Shown in pieces: positions 36,616 to 45,989 of a DNA stretch of 60,853 nt. Origin of the DNA: Alteromonas sp. ALT199 (GTDB lineage: Bacteria; Pseudomonadota; Gammaproteobacteria; Enterobacterales; Alteromonadaceae); assembly GCF_018619335.1 (NCBI RefSeq), contig NZ_JAHHDX010000042.1, positions 1 through 60,853 on the forward strand, read 5' to 3'. The first letter of the stretch is position 1. Each line of letters starts with the position of its first letter. A model generated the notes under the pieces. It saw nothing but the letters and a program-made list of their open reading frames with translations. It had not been told where the DNA came from and did not search any database. The translations under genes were made by a program, and so were the position numbers.

Positions 36616-38768
36616 GAAAGTAACTCCTCTATTTGGCCGGAGGTATAGGTTGTAGCGATGGAGTCTGCATCGATGATAAGTGCGACTTTTCCGTCACCCA
36701 TAATGGTTGCCCCCGCTATTCCAGCCACTTTACGGTAGTGTTCCTCTAAACTTTTAATTACCACCTGCTGCTGACCCACTAGCGCATCTACCAAAATACC
36801 AAAGCGCTTTTTACTGCTTTCTAGTAACACCACTATGCCTTCTGTAGGAGAAAGTGCGGCATCCTCTACTTCCATAAAGTCGTAAAGAGGCACTAAAGGC
36901 CAATATTGGTCTCGAATATAAAGTACGGTGTCGTTACCCAAGGTTTTAAGCTGCTGCTTTGTAGGTTGGAAAGATTCAATAATATTTAAAAGAGGAACAA
37001 CAAAGATTTGCTTACCTACTGACACACACATGCCGTCAACAATGGCAAGCGTAAGCGGCAGGTGGATGAAGAAAGCTGAGCCTTCACCTGCACTCGATTC
37101 AATATCAATGCGTCCGCCAATTGATTCAATATTGCGGCGCACCACATCCATACCAACACCTCTTCCCGATACGTCAGTAATAGCTTCAGCGGTTGAAAAA
37201 CCAGGCTGGAAAATCAACTGCCACACTTCTGAATCTGGCATGTCATCTGACACGGTAAGCCCGTTGCTACGCGCTTTATCAAGAATTTTATCGCGATGAA
37301 GGCCACCACCATCGTCAATAATACTGATGATAATACTGCCGCCCTTTTGCTCGGCACTTAAGATAACCGTGCCCTTTTCCGGCTTGCCGGCAGCCGTACG
37401 CTTTTCTGGTATTTCGATGCCATGATCAATGCTATTGCGCACTAAGTGAGTAAGCGGGTCGACAATCTTTTCAATTAGGCTTTTATCGATTTCCGTACTG
37501 CCACCTTGAAGTACCAGTTCAACCTGTTTACCCAACTTTCCTGCTAGGTCTCTTACTAAACGGGGGAAGCGATTGAAAGTTGCAGTTAGCGGAAGCATGC
37601 GCATAGACATGACCGACTCTTGAATTTCTCGAGTGTTGCGCTGTAACTCATCAATAGCTAGCTGTAGCCGCTCGCCAACTTGCCCATCAACATCTTGGCC
37701 TATCATGGAAAGCATTGACTGGGTGATTACCAGTTCGCCCACCAAGTTAACCATAGCATCAATTTTCGTGGTATCTACCCGAATTGAAGCCGACTCTCGA
37801 GCAGTGCTTTTTTTGGCAGAAGGTTTAGTTTTCTTTTTAGCCGTTGCAGGCGTAGAGCCAGCCCCAGTTTGTGGTGCTTTAACACCGTTAGATGTTGTTG
37901 CCGAATTTTGAGAGGTCTTGGCGCTTTGCCTTTGCTGGTCGTTAGTTGTGTTTACTGCAGTATTTATGTGGCGAGCCGAAGGTACGTCTTCGAAAAAGCC
38001 AAAGCCTTGGCTTTCAGCTTTTCCGGCTTCTGATTTTTCCGCTTGAGACTCGACAAGATTACTTGGGGTTTCTTCATCGTCAAAGAACCCAAAACCTTCA
38101 TCAGCTTGTGGTGACGATTGGGTAGTTTCGCTATCTTGAAGTTCGCGGTTATCAGATACGTCATCAAAAAATCCAAAGCCATCATCTTCTGCTTCGCTGC
38201 TTTCGCTAGATTGATTGTGAACTGGCTCTTCATCGAAAAAGCCAAAACCGTCGTCAGTAGCTGAACTAGCCTCAGAAGGCTCATCTTCAAAGAAGCCAAA
38301 GCTGTCATCTTTTGCACTTTCGGTTTGTGTACTTAAGCTCCCTTCTTTGTCTGTTCCATCCGGTGTAAGTTCAGTACTTTGCCCATTAATGACGTTGTTT
38401 AATATTTTGATGCGCTCGTCGATGCCTTCTTGAGGAATTTCAGTTTCATCGCGATAAGCATTTAGGGTGTCTTTTAAAACGTCGAGAGTTTCTAAAAGCA
38501 CATTGACAATATCAGCGGTTACACTGAGTTCATTGTTACGGGCTTTATCTAATAAGTTCTCCATCACATGGGTTAAATTCATCAACGCATCAAAGCCGAA
38601 GATACCGCTGCCGCCCTTGATGGAATGAGCAGCGCGAAAAATACTATTTAGTTCTTCAGGTTCGGGAGAATCGACGTCCAAGCTCATCAATAGCTGTTCC
38701 ATATCGTCGAGATGCTCGTCGCTCTCGTCGAAAAATACGCTATGGAACTGTTCAATATCGATGGACAT
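36612..38768 (-). CDS. cheA: Chemotaxis histidine kinase CheA without P2 domain, copy 2
   Basis: A 718-residue kinase. P1 with phospho-His 48, a long acidic Ser/Glu-rich linker (about 125-325), dimerisation helices ([21 protein letters not shown]), P4 ATP site ([27 protein letters not shown]) and P5. The linker holds five GFGFF-type repeats: SFGFFEDE (156-163), GFGFFDEE (174-181), GFGFFDDV (197-204), GFGFFDDE (225-232) and GFGFFEDV (255-262). No P2 domain. The linker is about 57 residues longer than in copy 1, which accounts for the length difference. Confidence 0.95.
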   Translation of the reverse strand: MSIDIEQFHSVFFDESDEHLDDMEQLLMSLDVDSPEPEELNSIFRAAHSIKGGSGIFGFDALMNLTHVMENLLDKARNNELSVTADIVNVLLETLDVLKDTLNAYRDETEIPQEGIDERIKILNNVINGQSTELTPDGTDKEGSLSTQTESAKDDSFGFFEDEPSEASSATDDGFGFFDEEPVHNQSSESSEAEDDGFGFFDDVSDNRELQDSETTQSSPQADEGFGFFDDEETPSNLVESQAEKSEAGKAESQGFGFFEDVPSARHINTAVNTTNDQQRQSAKTSQNSATTSNGVKAPQTGAGSTPATAKKKTKPSAKKSTARESASIRVDTTKIDAMVNLVGELVITQSMLSMIGQDVDGQVGERLQLAIDELQRNTREIQESVMSMRMLPLTATFNRFPRLVRDLAGKLGKQVELVLQGGSTEIDKSLIEKIVDPLTHLVRNSIDHGIEIPEKRTAAGKPEKGTVILSAEQKGGSIIISIIDDGGGLHRDKILDKARSNGLTVSDDMPDSEVWQLIFQPGFSTAEAITDVSGRGVGMDVVRRNIESIGGRIDIESSAGEGSAFFIHLPLTLAIVDGMCVSVGKQIFVVPLLNIIESFQPTKQQLKTLGNDTVLYIRDQYWPLVPLYDFMEVEDAALSPTEGIVVLLESSKKRFGILVDALVGQQQVVIKSLEEHYRKVAGIAGATIMGDGKVALIIDADSIATTYTSGQIEELLS

Positions 38769-38806
38769 TCTGAATCCTTCCAGACTTAAGGTATTAGAAG
38801 ATGGGC

Positions 38807-39172
38807 TTAACCTAAGACGCGCTTAGTGACATCAAGAAGTTTGTTTGGATCAAAAGGTTTTACCATCCATCCGGTAGCGCCAGCGGCCTTTCCTTTCGCT
38901 TTCATATCATCACCCGCTTCTGTGGTAAGCATAACGACTGGCGTTCTGCTATATGCCCCTAATCCACGCAAATTTTTAATAAGCGTAAGTCCATCCATAC
39001 GAGGCATATTCTGATCGGTTAATACAAAGTTGAACTGCTCACTCTTGCATTTATCGAGCGCTTCTTGCCCATCTTGGGCTGTGGTGACCGTATATCCGGC
39101 CCCCTTTAACGTCATCTCTACCATTTGACGAATCGACACAGAATCGTCGACAACTAAAATGTGTTTGCTCAT
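38807..39172 (-). CDS. cheY: Response regulator CheY, copy 2
   Basis: A 121-residue receiver with VVDDSVSIRQM, FVLTDQNMPRMDG (phospho-Asp), VMLTTEAG and MVKPFDP. Same length as copy 1 with scattered substitutions, mostly in the segments SEQFNF and GAYSRTP. Second gene of the right-hand operon. Confidence 0.95.
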   Translation of the reverse strand: MSKHILVVDDSVSIRQMVEMTLKGAGYTVTTAQDGQEALDKCKSEQFNFVLTDQNMPRMDGLTLIKNLRGLGAYSRTPVVMLTTEAGDDMKAKGKAAGATGWMVKPFDPNKLLDVTKRVLG

Positions 39173-39229
39173 ATGCTCACTTCTCCAAAGTAGGTCATTT
39201 CTGACTGCTATTCCTGTTCCTTTCTTAGC

Positions 39230-40411
39230 TTAGAACAATTCCACCTCACCCGCGTCCATCGACGTTGCAGACACGGGGTTGTGGTCATTTTTGCCTTTCG
39301 CAGCGAGCCCCTTCTGGTACTCATTTAATTCGCTAATGAAACTCTCAATATTGCCGGCTTTCAACGTTGCCAACTGCTCTAAAATGAACTTGATCATATC
39401 TTGGGTATACTGAATATGCTGACCATTGATATCGCCGAACTGCATACCTCGGATAGCCGCATTTATCGACTCATCAAGCTGAGACCCTATATCTTCAATT
39501 TGTTTTGTAGTAACAAGGTCCGCTTCCGCTTTCGTGATAATTTCTGACAACTGATCGCTGATGTGAGACTTTGCATTTACAACTTGAGATATATCTTGCG
39601 AGGCAACAAATTCTGCGGTGTCGGTAAGCTTGTCTACCAAATTGCGAATGTTCTCTACTTGGGTTTTTATTACGTCACTAAATTGGGTGGAACGAGTTGA
39701 TAATGCGCGCACTTCATCAGCAACAACAGCAAAACCTCGGCCTGCCTCACCTGCCCTTGCAGCTTCTATTGCAGCGTTTAGGGCCAATAAGTTGGTTTGC
39801 GCGGCAATATCATCAATACCGCTAAGTGCATCTATCACCGTTGGCATAGCCTGCTGAATGGTTTGAACTTGCTCCATTAGATGCTTTGTTGATGAGGACA
39901 TTTGCTCGGTTGAATCGATAAACTGCGTCAAGGTTCCATCAGTTTCTTGTGCAAAAGAACGCATTCGTTCTGAGTAAGACTGTGTTTGAGTAGCATCAAC
40001 GCTCAGTAACGCATCAATACATTGTATCTGTTGTGCAACAAGTGCCTTTAAACTATTAAAAGCGTGAGACAATGTTTCAACCGCATCGTCTTGAGTAGAC
40101 TTAATCGAAGACAGATTGCTATCGCAAGTATTCAATGACAGTGAAAGCTCTTCACCTGCTTGTTTAATGTCAGCGCTACTCGTTTGTTCGCCCTGCTCCA
40201 GAGGTTCGTTATTGGGATAAACCTCGTCATCACCCGTGCTCCTTGCATAACCAAAAGCACTAAATACAACTACGCCTGTTAGTACCGCAAGTGCAGTGAG
40301 CGCAGACACAAAAAAGAATAATGCCCAAGAAGCTGCAACCCCTACTCCACAGAGTACAAATATGCTTTTTAAAGCCCCTTGTTGCGTTGAAGGTAAGTTG
40401 TTAAATGACAA
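39230..40411 (-). CDS. Membrane-anchored MCP-like protein without sensor domain, copy 2
   Basis: About 393 residues. Start taken as TTG at 40411 (LSFNNLP..., read as Met), because AAGGAG lies exactly six bases before it; the open frame extends 12 codons further to a GTG without a ribosome site. Two hydrophobic helices near the N-terminus with almost no loop, an acidic helical stretch, an MCP hairpin ([19 protein letters not shown]) and the same tail as copy 1, ending [13 protein letters not shown]. First gene of the right-hand operon. Confidence 0.87.
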   Translation of the reverse strand: MSFNNLPSTQQGALKSIFVLCGVGVAASWALFFFVSALTALAVLTGVVVFSAFGYARSTGDDEVYPNNEPLEQGEQTSSADIKQAGEELSLSLNTCDSNLSSIKSTQDDAVETLSHAFNSLKALVAQQIQCIDALLSVDATQTQSYSERMRSFAQETDGTLTQFIDSTEQMSSSTKHLMEQVQTIQQAMPTVIDALSGIDDIAAQTNLLALNAAIEAARAGEAGRGFAVVADEVRALSTRSTQFSDVIKTQVENIRNLVDKLTDTAEFVASQDISQVVNAKSHISDQLSEIITKAEADLVTTKQIEDIGSQLDESINAAIRGMQFGDINGQHIQYTQDMIKFILEQLATLKAGNIESFISELNEYQKGLAAKGKNDHNPVSATSMDAGEVELF

Positions 40412-40502
40412 AAACCTCTCCTTTGAAAAAACACCAAGACTAAACACACTAATAGCGCTTTCTCATATTTAAGCACGTTACTTATAAGTGAATTACAAAA
40501 CG

Positions 40503-40526
40503 TGGCGCACGTCATAGCGTGCGCCA
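40503..40526. repeat. Perfect inverted repeat before the right-hand che operon
   Basis: TGGCGCACG / CGTGCGCCA, a perfect 9-bp stem with a six-base loop, GC-rich in AT-rich surroundings. It lies about 90 bases before the first che gene and 155 bases after the MFS stop. On the minus strand it is followed by CGTTTTG, so it may be a weak terminator for the MFS gene or a leader structure of the operon. Confidence 0.6.
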
Positions 40527-40681
40527 GTAGACAAGATAACCCTTCGTGAAAGCGTCATAACGTGTTCAACCAAAATAGGTAACAACGTTATACTTAGTTA
40601 TCTTTCAAATATGATGTAAGCGTAGTACCCATTTTGAAAAGTAGGCAAGAACATGTATGAGTTTTTTATAAAAAAAGCGTT

Positions 40682-41866
40682 TTAGTCGCTATTTGTGTCT
40701 AACTTGCTAAGAAGTGTTGAAAATAGTGTTGATGATAAAGCGCCAATAGATATGCACACTGCCACGGCTGAGAAAATAAAAAACACCAGGTTTAGATTTA
40801 CAGGAAGAAAGTCGATAATCGACGTAAAAAATTGACCAGCGAAGACTGCCATCGCAAAGAAAGAGAGATTTTTACCTCGATTTCCCTCATGGCTTATTTC
40901 TACAGTAGCATGATTTAAAAGCGGTATAGATAAACCAAAGCCGAGCCCTGCAAACACAGACGCTAGCACTATGGCGGTTGTTTCACTAAACGTACCGAAA
41001 AGAAACAGCGCTACGCCAAAACAAAGAAATGAAAGGGCAAGTGTATTTTTTTCTGTAATTGCTTTAACAAATTGGGGCAATAACAAAGCTGCAACGACAG
41101 CAACCAGCGATATAAACGACAAGATATAGCCGATATTTGCTTCTGAGTAGCCAAGAGCTTCAAGGTGTTGAGGTAAAGAAACAACCATACTGAAAAATAG
41201 CGTCATCGCACATATGGCAAAACTAAGAATTGATTTAATACCGGTAAAAAACGAAGCAACATTTTTCGCTTTTGGGCTGTCAGAGTTGTTCTTTGGCGCT
41301 GTTAATTTGCTATTACTTGGCACAGAAAAAGTAAGTAGCAGCCCACATACCGCTGCAATGCCGTACAGTAAAAACGCCGCTTTCCAATGAGCCTGCGCAA
41401 GTAACCCTCCAATAAATAGAAAGATTACGCCACCGAGTTCAATAGCCATTCCTTGTTTTGCAATCATTTTTAACCGCGCTTCACCACTGTACCATTGCGA
41501 AATAAGAGCGGTTCCTGAGGCCATAATACCGGCAGCGAAAGCTCCCAATATAATGCGGTTTGTAGCAATGACAGCTTCATTGTTAAGCAATACAACAAAT
41601 ACACCAACTACGCCATAGCTCCACAAGCTAAACAACAGCGTTTTTCTTGCCCCGTGTTTATCTATCCATCGCCCAAAAAGCGGAGCGAAAATGATAGCTC
41701 CGAGCGCGGGCAGTGTAATTAGTAATGATGGATATTGAGTAAAGTGCAGCCCTTTTGCGATGGGAATGAGCCCAGGCGCAACAGCTGCTCCAACCATAAT
41801 TGTAAGGGTGGCGCATAAGAGTAATGTAAATTCGCCAGTGCGCGAAAGGCGATTAGAGGCTTTCAT
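40682..41866 (-). CDS. MFS transporter
   Basis: A 394-residue major facilitator with about twelve membrane helices. The loop between helices 2 and 3 reads GRWIDKHGARKTLL, the classical MFS signature. Start has GGGAG seven bases upstream. It is divergent from a LysR gene, with 104 bases between, so it is probably controlled by it. Resembles multidrug or aromatic-compound exporters; cargo unknown. Confidence 0.88.
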   Translation of the reverse strand: MKASNRLSRTGEFTLLLCATLTIMVGAAVAPGLIPIAKGLHFTQYPSLLITLPALGAIIFAPLFGRWIDKHGARKTLLFSLWSYGVVGVFVVLLNNEAVIATNRIILGAFAAGIMASGTALISQWYSGEARLKMIAKQGMAIELGGVIFLFIGGLLAQAHWKAAFLLYGIAAVCGLLLTFSVPSNSKLTAPKNNSDSPKAKNVASFFTGIKSILSFAICAMTLFFSMVVSLPQHLEALGYSEANIGYILSFISLVAVVAALLLPQFVKAITEKNTLALSFLCFGVALFLFGTFSETTAIVLASVFAGLGFGLSIPLLNHATVEISHEGNRGKNLSFFAMAVFAGQFFTSIIDFLPVNLNLVFFIFSAVAVCISIGALSSTLFSTLLSKLDTNSD

Positions 41867-41970
41867 AAAGTGCTCCCTTTCTAGTTAAACTGGCCTGCAA
41901 TGCTAACTTCTTGCTAGCAATCCTTTAAATGATATTATTCAACCTCGCTAATCTCGAAATGGCATAAATT

Positions 41971-42864
41971 ATGAACTTCAAGCATCTTAAAACCTTTATT
42001 GAAGTCGCGCAGTGCAAGAGTTTTTCAACCGCGGCTACTCGGCTACACACAGTGCAAAGCGCAATAAGCCGCCACATTAATGCGCTGGAAGAAGATTTAG
42101 AGGTGACCTTGCTTTTACGCAATACACGCACCGTGGAGCTAACTGAGGTGGGAGAAAACTTCCTTCTCCATGCGCAAGCCATTGTTAAACACTGCCGTGA
42201 TGCCAAAGAAGATGCGAAATTGATACAAAGCGGGCGAAAAGGATTACTGAGAATTGGCTACCTTAGTTCTGCCAGCGCTCACTTTTTGCCAGACATGTTG
42301 CGGCAGTTTTCAAAGCAACACAAAAACGTAAAAGTAAAAATTAATGAAATGACGGTTGCCGAGCAACTTCAGGCCCTTAGCGAAAACGCCATTGATATTG
42401 GTTTTTCCCGTCCCATTCCTGATGCTTACAAACCACTGCTTGAAGAAAAACGTGTGGCTTACGATCCAATCCAAGCCGTAGTTTCAGATAGACACGAACT
42501 ACACACGTTAGATGAAGTTTCACCTGATATTGTAAAAAAATACCCGCTAATATTATTTTCCAGAGCTCATGCAACCAATCAGTTCGACAACATTATGGCT
42601 TTGTTTTACGAGAGAAACTTAAGTGTTGATGTAGTAAGTGAACCTCATTCCATGCAGGCTTTATTAACAGAAGTTGCCAGTAGCAACTGTGTAGCACTTG
42701 CTCCTAGCTGCATTCAAAACTTACAAACAAACGGCTGCAAATTTATTCCTTTAAACCCAGGCATGCATGTAGAACTTTGTATGCACTGGTCTACTCAAGC
42801 ATCGGCTACTACCAACGCTTGGTTAACTTGGTATAAAGAGAACGAAGAGTCATTTAGGCTATAA
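41971..42864 (+). CDS. LysR-family transcriptional regulator
   Basis: A 297-residue regulator. N-terminal helix-turn-helix (FIEVAQCKSFSTAATRLHTVQSAIS pattern, residues 8-32, with HINALEEDLEVTLLLR) and a C-terminal effector domain (LRIGYLSSASAHFLPDMLRQF). Divergent from one MFS gene and followed 104 bases later by another, so both transporters are likely targets. Effector unknown. Confidence 0.92.
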   Translation: MNFKHLKTFIEVAQCKSFSTAATRLHTVQSAISRHINALEEDLEVTLLLRNTRTVELTEVGENFLLHAQAIVKHCRDAKEDAKLIQSGRKGLLRIGYLSSASAHFLPDMLRQFSKQHKNVKVKINEMTVAEQLQALSENAIDIGFSRPIPDAYKPLLEEKRVAYDPIQAVVSDRHELHTLDEVSPDIVKKYPLILFSRAHATNQFDNIMALFYERNLSVDVVSEPHSMQALLTEVASSNCVALAPSCIQNLQTNGCKFIPLNPGMHVELCMHWSTQASATTNAWLTWYKENEESFRL

Positions 42865-42968
42865 ATACATCTATGCATTTATAAGATAAGCGAAGCACAT
42901 TAATATCATTTCTAGTATAGATTGAGGGCACGTACAATTTTTCCATCAATAAGATACGGGAGATTGTC

Positions 42969-44129
42969 TTGCAGCCCTCTTTTTCAGAACTCACCAAAAA
43001 ACAGCTTTTTCTATTAGCGTGTGCCGTTGCCGCTACTGCAGCTAACCTTTATTACACCCAACCTATATTGCCTCTTATAGGCGCAAGCTTAGGTGTTAAA
43101 GAAAGCGCGCTTGGTGTTATTCCCGCTCTTGCACAAATAGGCTACGCGGCAGCGATTATCTTTATCTCACCTTTAGGCGATGTCTTAGCAAGGCGCAAAA
43201 TTATTGTTGTGCTCTCGGTATTGCTTATTGTTGGAGCGTGCATCGCTTCAGTTTCCAGTCATATCGTAATGCTTGGCGTAGCGTGCGTGTTAATTGGCTT
43301 AAGTGCCAATATTACTCAGCAAATCATTCCCCTGGTGGCGTCGATGATGGGTGCCGATAAAAAAGGGCCAGCCATTGCGACCGTTATGACGGGGCTTACC
43401 CTAGGCATTTTGCTCTCTCGTACCATTAGCGGCACAATAGCGACTCACTTCGGATGGCGCGCTGTTTTTGTAATGTCTGCGCTATTGGCTAGCTTGGTTG
43501 GGCTTATGTTGTATTTCATTTTGCCTAACCAAAAACCTAACCTTTCTATGTCATATACGTCGCTACTAAAAAGCTTGCTGCAACTTTTTAAGAAATATAA
43601 GACACTTCGAAAGGCTACCTATACTGGCATGATTTGGTTTGCTGCTTTTAACGCATTATGGGCTACATTAGCACTACACGTTAGCGAAGCTCCCTTCTAT
43701 TTTAACGCCCAACAAGCCGGTATGTTCGGCCTAGTCGCTTTAGCTGGTGTCGCAGGCGCTAAATTAGCAGGTAAATGGGTAAATAAATTGGGAGCGACCC
43801 AAAGCGTTACCTATTCAGTTTTAGTTATCATCGCAGGGTTTGCTCTTTCCATATTCACAGAGAACCTGCTTTGGGGCTTAGTTGCAAGTATCGTACTTAT
43901 CGATTTTGGTGTTTTTAGCGCCCAAGTAGCTAACCAAGTAAGAGTCTTTTCCATAGACGTAGAAGCACAAAGCCGTGTGAACAGTGTATATATGCTGGGC
44001 TATTACATTGGCGGTGCTGTAGGTTCATCTGCAGGCGTGAAGCTTTATTCCCAATTTGGGTGGAACGGCGTTTCAGCCATTGCGTGCGGTGCTTTAATTG
44101 CGGGTCTTATTATTAACAGAGTGAAGTAG
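42969..44129 (+). CDS. MFS transporter
   Basis: A 386-residue major facilitator with about twelve helices. TTG start, supported by GGGAG six bases upstream. The signature GDVLARRKIIV lies between helices 2 and 3, and the LYYTQPILPLIGASLGV opening is typical of the YdhP/AraJ-like group of exporters. Follows the LysR gene on the same strand. Cargo unknown. Confidence 0.88.
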   Translation: MQPSFSELTKKQLFLLACAVAATAANLYYTQPILPLIGASLGVKESALGVIPALAQIGYAAAIIFISPLGDVLARRKIIVVLSVLLIVGACIASVSSHIVMLGVACVLIGLSANITQQIIPLVASMMGADKKGPAIATVMTGLTLGILLSRTISGTIATHFGWRAVFVMSALLASLVGLMLYFILPNQKPNLSMSYTSLLKSLLQLFKKYKTLRKATYTGMIWFAAFNALWATLALHVSEAPFYFNAQQAGMFGLVALAGVAGAKLAGKWVNKLGATQSVTYSVLVIIAGFALSIFTENLLWGLVASIVLIDFGVFSAQVANQVRVFSIDVEAQSRVNSVYMLGYYIGGAVGSSAGVKLYSQFGWNGVSAIACGALIAGLIINRVK

Positions 44130-44214
44130 TATTAAGGGTGACTATGCTCAAGCCACGCTTTATGCGCTTGATGTAACGCATGACTAAGTAACGCTCCAAC
44201 AAAAGCCAGATTGA

Positions 44215-44379
44215 TTAAGTGTTTTTTTCGGTCAGTAACGATTCATTCTGCTCTTGTTCTTCTAGCTTCGCCCGTTCAGCTTTAGAAACATAGGCTGGCT
44301 TATTGCTTTTATGAAGTTTAGCCTTAGCTTTCTTATCTTTTTTCTTAAGTTTAGTGAAAATTTTCTTACGACGATTCAT
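44215..44379 (-). CDS. DUF2986 family small basic protein
   Basis: A 54-residue protein beginning MNRRKKIFTKLKKKDKKAK, very rich in Lys, with NKPAYVSKAERAKLEEQ in the second half. This matches DUF2986, a short family of unknown function restricted to marine gammaproteobacteria. Reading was done directly on the minus strand from ATG at 44379 to TAA at 44215. It is the last chromosomal gene before the tRNA terminator. Confidence 0.85.
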   Translation of the reverse strand: MNRRKKIFTKLKKKDKKAKAKLHKSNKPAYVSKAERAKLEEQEQNESLLTEKNT

Positions 44380-44495
44380 GCCCTACTCTCTTAATTAGTT
44401 TCGCATATTGTCTTTATTATACAGTGTTCTCAACTAAAGCGGCTACACGTGCTTTAAAGAGCACAAACTTCAAATAGGGGAAATGGCTTAAGATC

Positions 44496-44524
44496 AAAAA
44501 AGCCCCGCATTTTCATGCAGGGCT
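44496..44524 (-). terminator. Intrinsic terminator of the original tRNA-Phe gene
   Basis: On the minus strand AGCCCTGCAT-GAAA-ATGCGGGGCT (10-bp stem with one G-T pair, GAAA loop) is followed by TTTTTT. It lies 10 bases past the CCA end of the tRNA fragment, as expected for a tRNA terminator left at the old chromosomal junction. Confidence 0.85.
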
Positions 44525-44534
44525 CTTTGAATAA

Positions 44535-44580
44535 TGGTGCCTCGACCCGGGATCGAACCAGGGACACGCGGATTTTCAAT
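44535..44580 (-). other. 3' half of tRNA-Phe, attachment site of the island
   Basis: On the minus strand this 46-base stretch reads as the 3' part of a tRNA: anticodon loop TTGAAAA (anticodon GAA, Phe), anticodon stem 3' strand TCCGC, variable region GTGTC, T arm with GGTTCGATCC, acceptor strand TCGAGGC and ACCA. The match stops at 44580: the next bases do not pair as a 5' anticodon stem, and no D arm or 5' acceptor strand is present. A tyrosine integrase starts 93 bases away. This is the usual picture of an att site made by integration into a tRNA 3' end. The intact tRNA should be at the far end of the island, outside this window. Confidence 0.85.
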
Positions 44581-44673
44581 GCAAACCCCACTTTTAAACT
44601 ACTGAAAATAAATGACTTTTAATTTCTTTGCAAATTCTTTGCAAATACAACTCTTTTCTGTTTTACTGGCGCT

Positions 44674-45963
44674 ATGGCAAAACAGACTGAAAGACACGAC
44701 ATAAACGACGAGCTGTATATCTTTAAACAAGATAACAGTGAGCGCTGGTATGCGCGATTTATACTAACCAATCACAAAAAATGGCTCTGTAAATCAACTA
44801 AGAAGAAAGATAAAGACGAAGCTATCGCCATGGCACATCGAATCTTCTTAGACCACCAAATTAGACACGAAAATAACACACTAGTCCAAAGTAAGCGATT
44901 CAAAGACGTAGCTGACCGCGTCATCGAAAAGCTTGAAGAGCAACTAGAACACGGGGGCGGTAAACGCACCTATAAAGACTATATTCGAGCGTTAGAAAAC
45001 TACCACATCCCCTACTTTTCGCGTACGTTTATCACCTCAATTGACCAAGAAGAAATATCTAAGTTTGATGAGTGGCGTAAGGGACGAATGAAGAAGTCTC
45101 CAGCCTCCTCTACATTATTAACTCACAATGCTGCTCTTCAGCTCGTTTTTAAAGAAGCTATTGAGCAAAAATGGATGATCGCCGCTCAAGTACCTGTTCT
45201 TTCCTCGAAAGGTGGAACAGGCACACGTCGTGCGGCTTTTTCTGAAGAAGAGTATGATGTTATCCTCAACGAAATATATGAAAGTGAGCAAAACGCTCAT
45301 AGTGAAAAGACCCGTCAAATTCGTGAGTTACTATACGATTACTGTGAAATAGCAGTTAATACCGGAATTAGGCCCGGCACGGAGATGGAACACCTAACTT
45401 GGAAAGATATCGAGATTAAAACTCAAGGTTCAAAGGCTCAGTTTTTCATCAATGTCTCCAAGGGTAAAACAACAAAATATACGGGGCCGCGTAAAGTAGT
45501 TTGCAAACGTGATGTGATAGGAGCCCTAACGAACCTACGAGAACGCTTTCCATTGCGCACACCCAATCAAAAGCTATTTTTGCTAGCAAGTGGCGAGTCC
45601 ACAAGGCAATTAGGTAAGGCATTTGAGAAAGCTCTTCAAAGTTCCGGATTAAAAGAGTCACCCAGAGGACCTCGAACGCTGTACTCTCTCCGACACACTT
45701 ACATTACGTGGCAGCTTCTCAACGGAACCAGCATGGACGTAATTACGAACCAATGTGGAACCAGTACAGAAATGATCGAGCAGCACTATAGTCACGTAAA
45801 GCCTGAAATGTTTGCCGACGCTTTATCTGGAGTTACTTTTGATAAAAAAGAGCCCAAAGCATTATCTCGGAAGACATTAAATAGACGCGCAAAGACCGCA
45901 GAGCGCGACGAAAAACGCTTTAAAGAATGGGCAGAAGAGTACAAAAGGCGCGGATGTATCTAA
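44674..45963 (+). CDS. Tyrosine site-specific integrase
   Basis: A 429-residue phage/island-type recombinase. N-terminal DNA-binding region with an AP2-like or SAM-like core domain (about residues 65-175), and catalytic domain with Arg233 (NTGIRPGTEMEHLTW), Lys in the SKGKTTKYTGP hairpin, Arg340-His341 in YSLRHTYIT and the nucleophile Tyr372 in EQHYSHVKP. The position normally held by the first His of HxxR is Tyr, as in many integrases of this group. Adjacent to the tRNA-Phe att fragment, so it is the likely integrase of the island. Basic C-terminal tail. Confidence 0.93.
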   Translation: MAKQTERHDINDELYIFKQDNSERWYARFILTNHKKWLCKSTKKKDKDEAIAMAHRIFLDHQIRHENNTLVQSKRFKDVADRVIEKLEEQLEHGGGKRTYKDYIRALENYHIPYFSRTFITSIDQEEISKFDEWRKGRMKKSPASSTLLTHNAALQLVFKEAIEQKWMIAAQVPVLSSKGGTGTRRAAFSEEEYDVILNEIYESEQNAHSEKTRQIRELLYDYCEIAVNTGIRPGTEMEHLTWKDIEIKTQGSKAQFFINVSKGKTTKYTGPRKVVCKRDVIGALTNLRERFPLRTPNQKLFLLASGESTRQLGKAFEKALQSSGLKESPRGPRTLYSLRHTYITWQLLNGTSMDVITNQCGTSTEMIEQHYSHVKPEMFADALSGVTFDKKEPKALSRKTLNRRAKTAERDEKRFKEWAEEYKRRGCI

Positions 45964-45989
45964 TTCACCTCATGACCATTTGTACCGCG

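Noticed and set aside
44535..44610. Complete tRNA-Phe gene
   Set aside because: Only the part from the anticodon loop to CCA is present; bases beyond 44580 do not form the 5' half of the anticodon stem, and no D arm or 5' acceptor strand follows.
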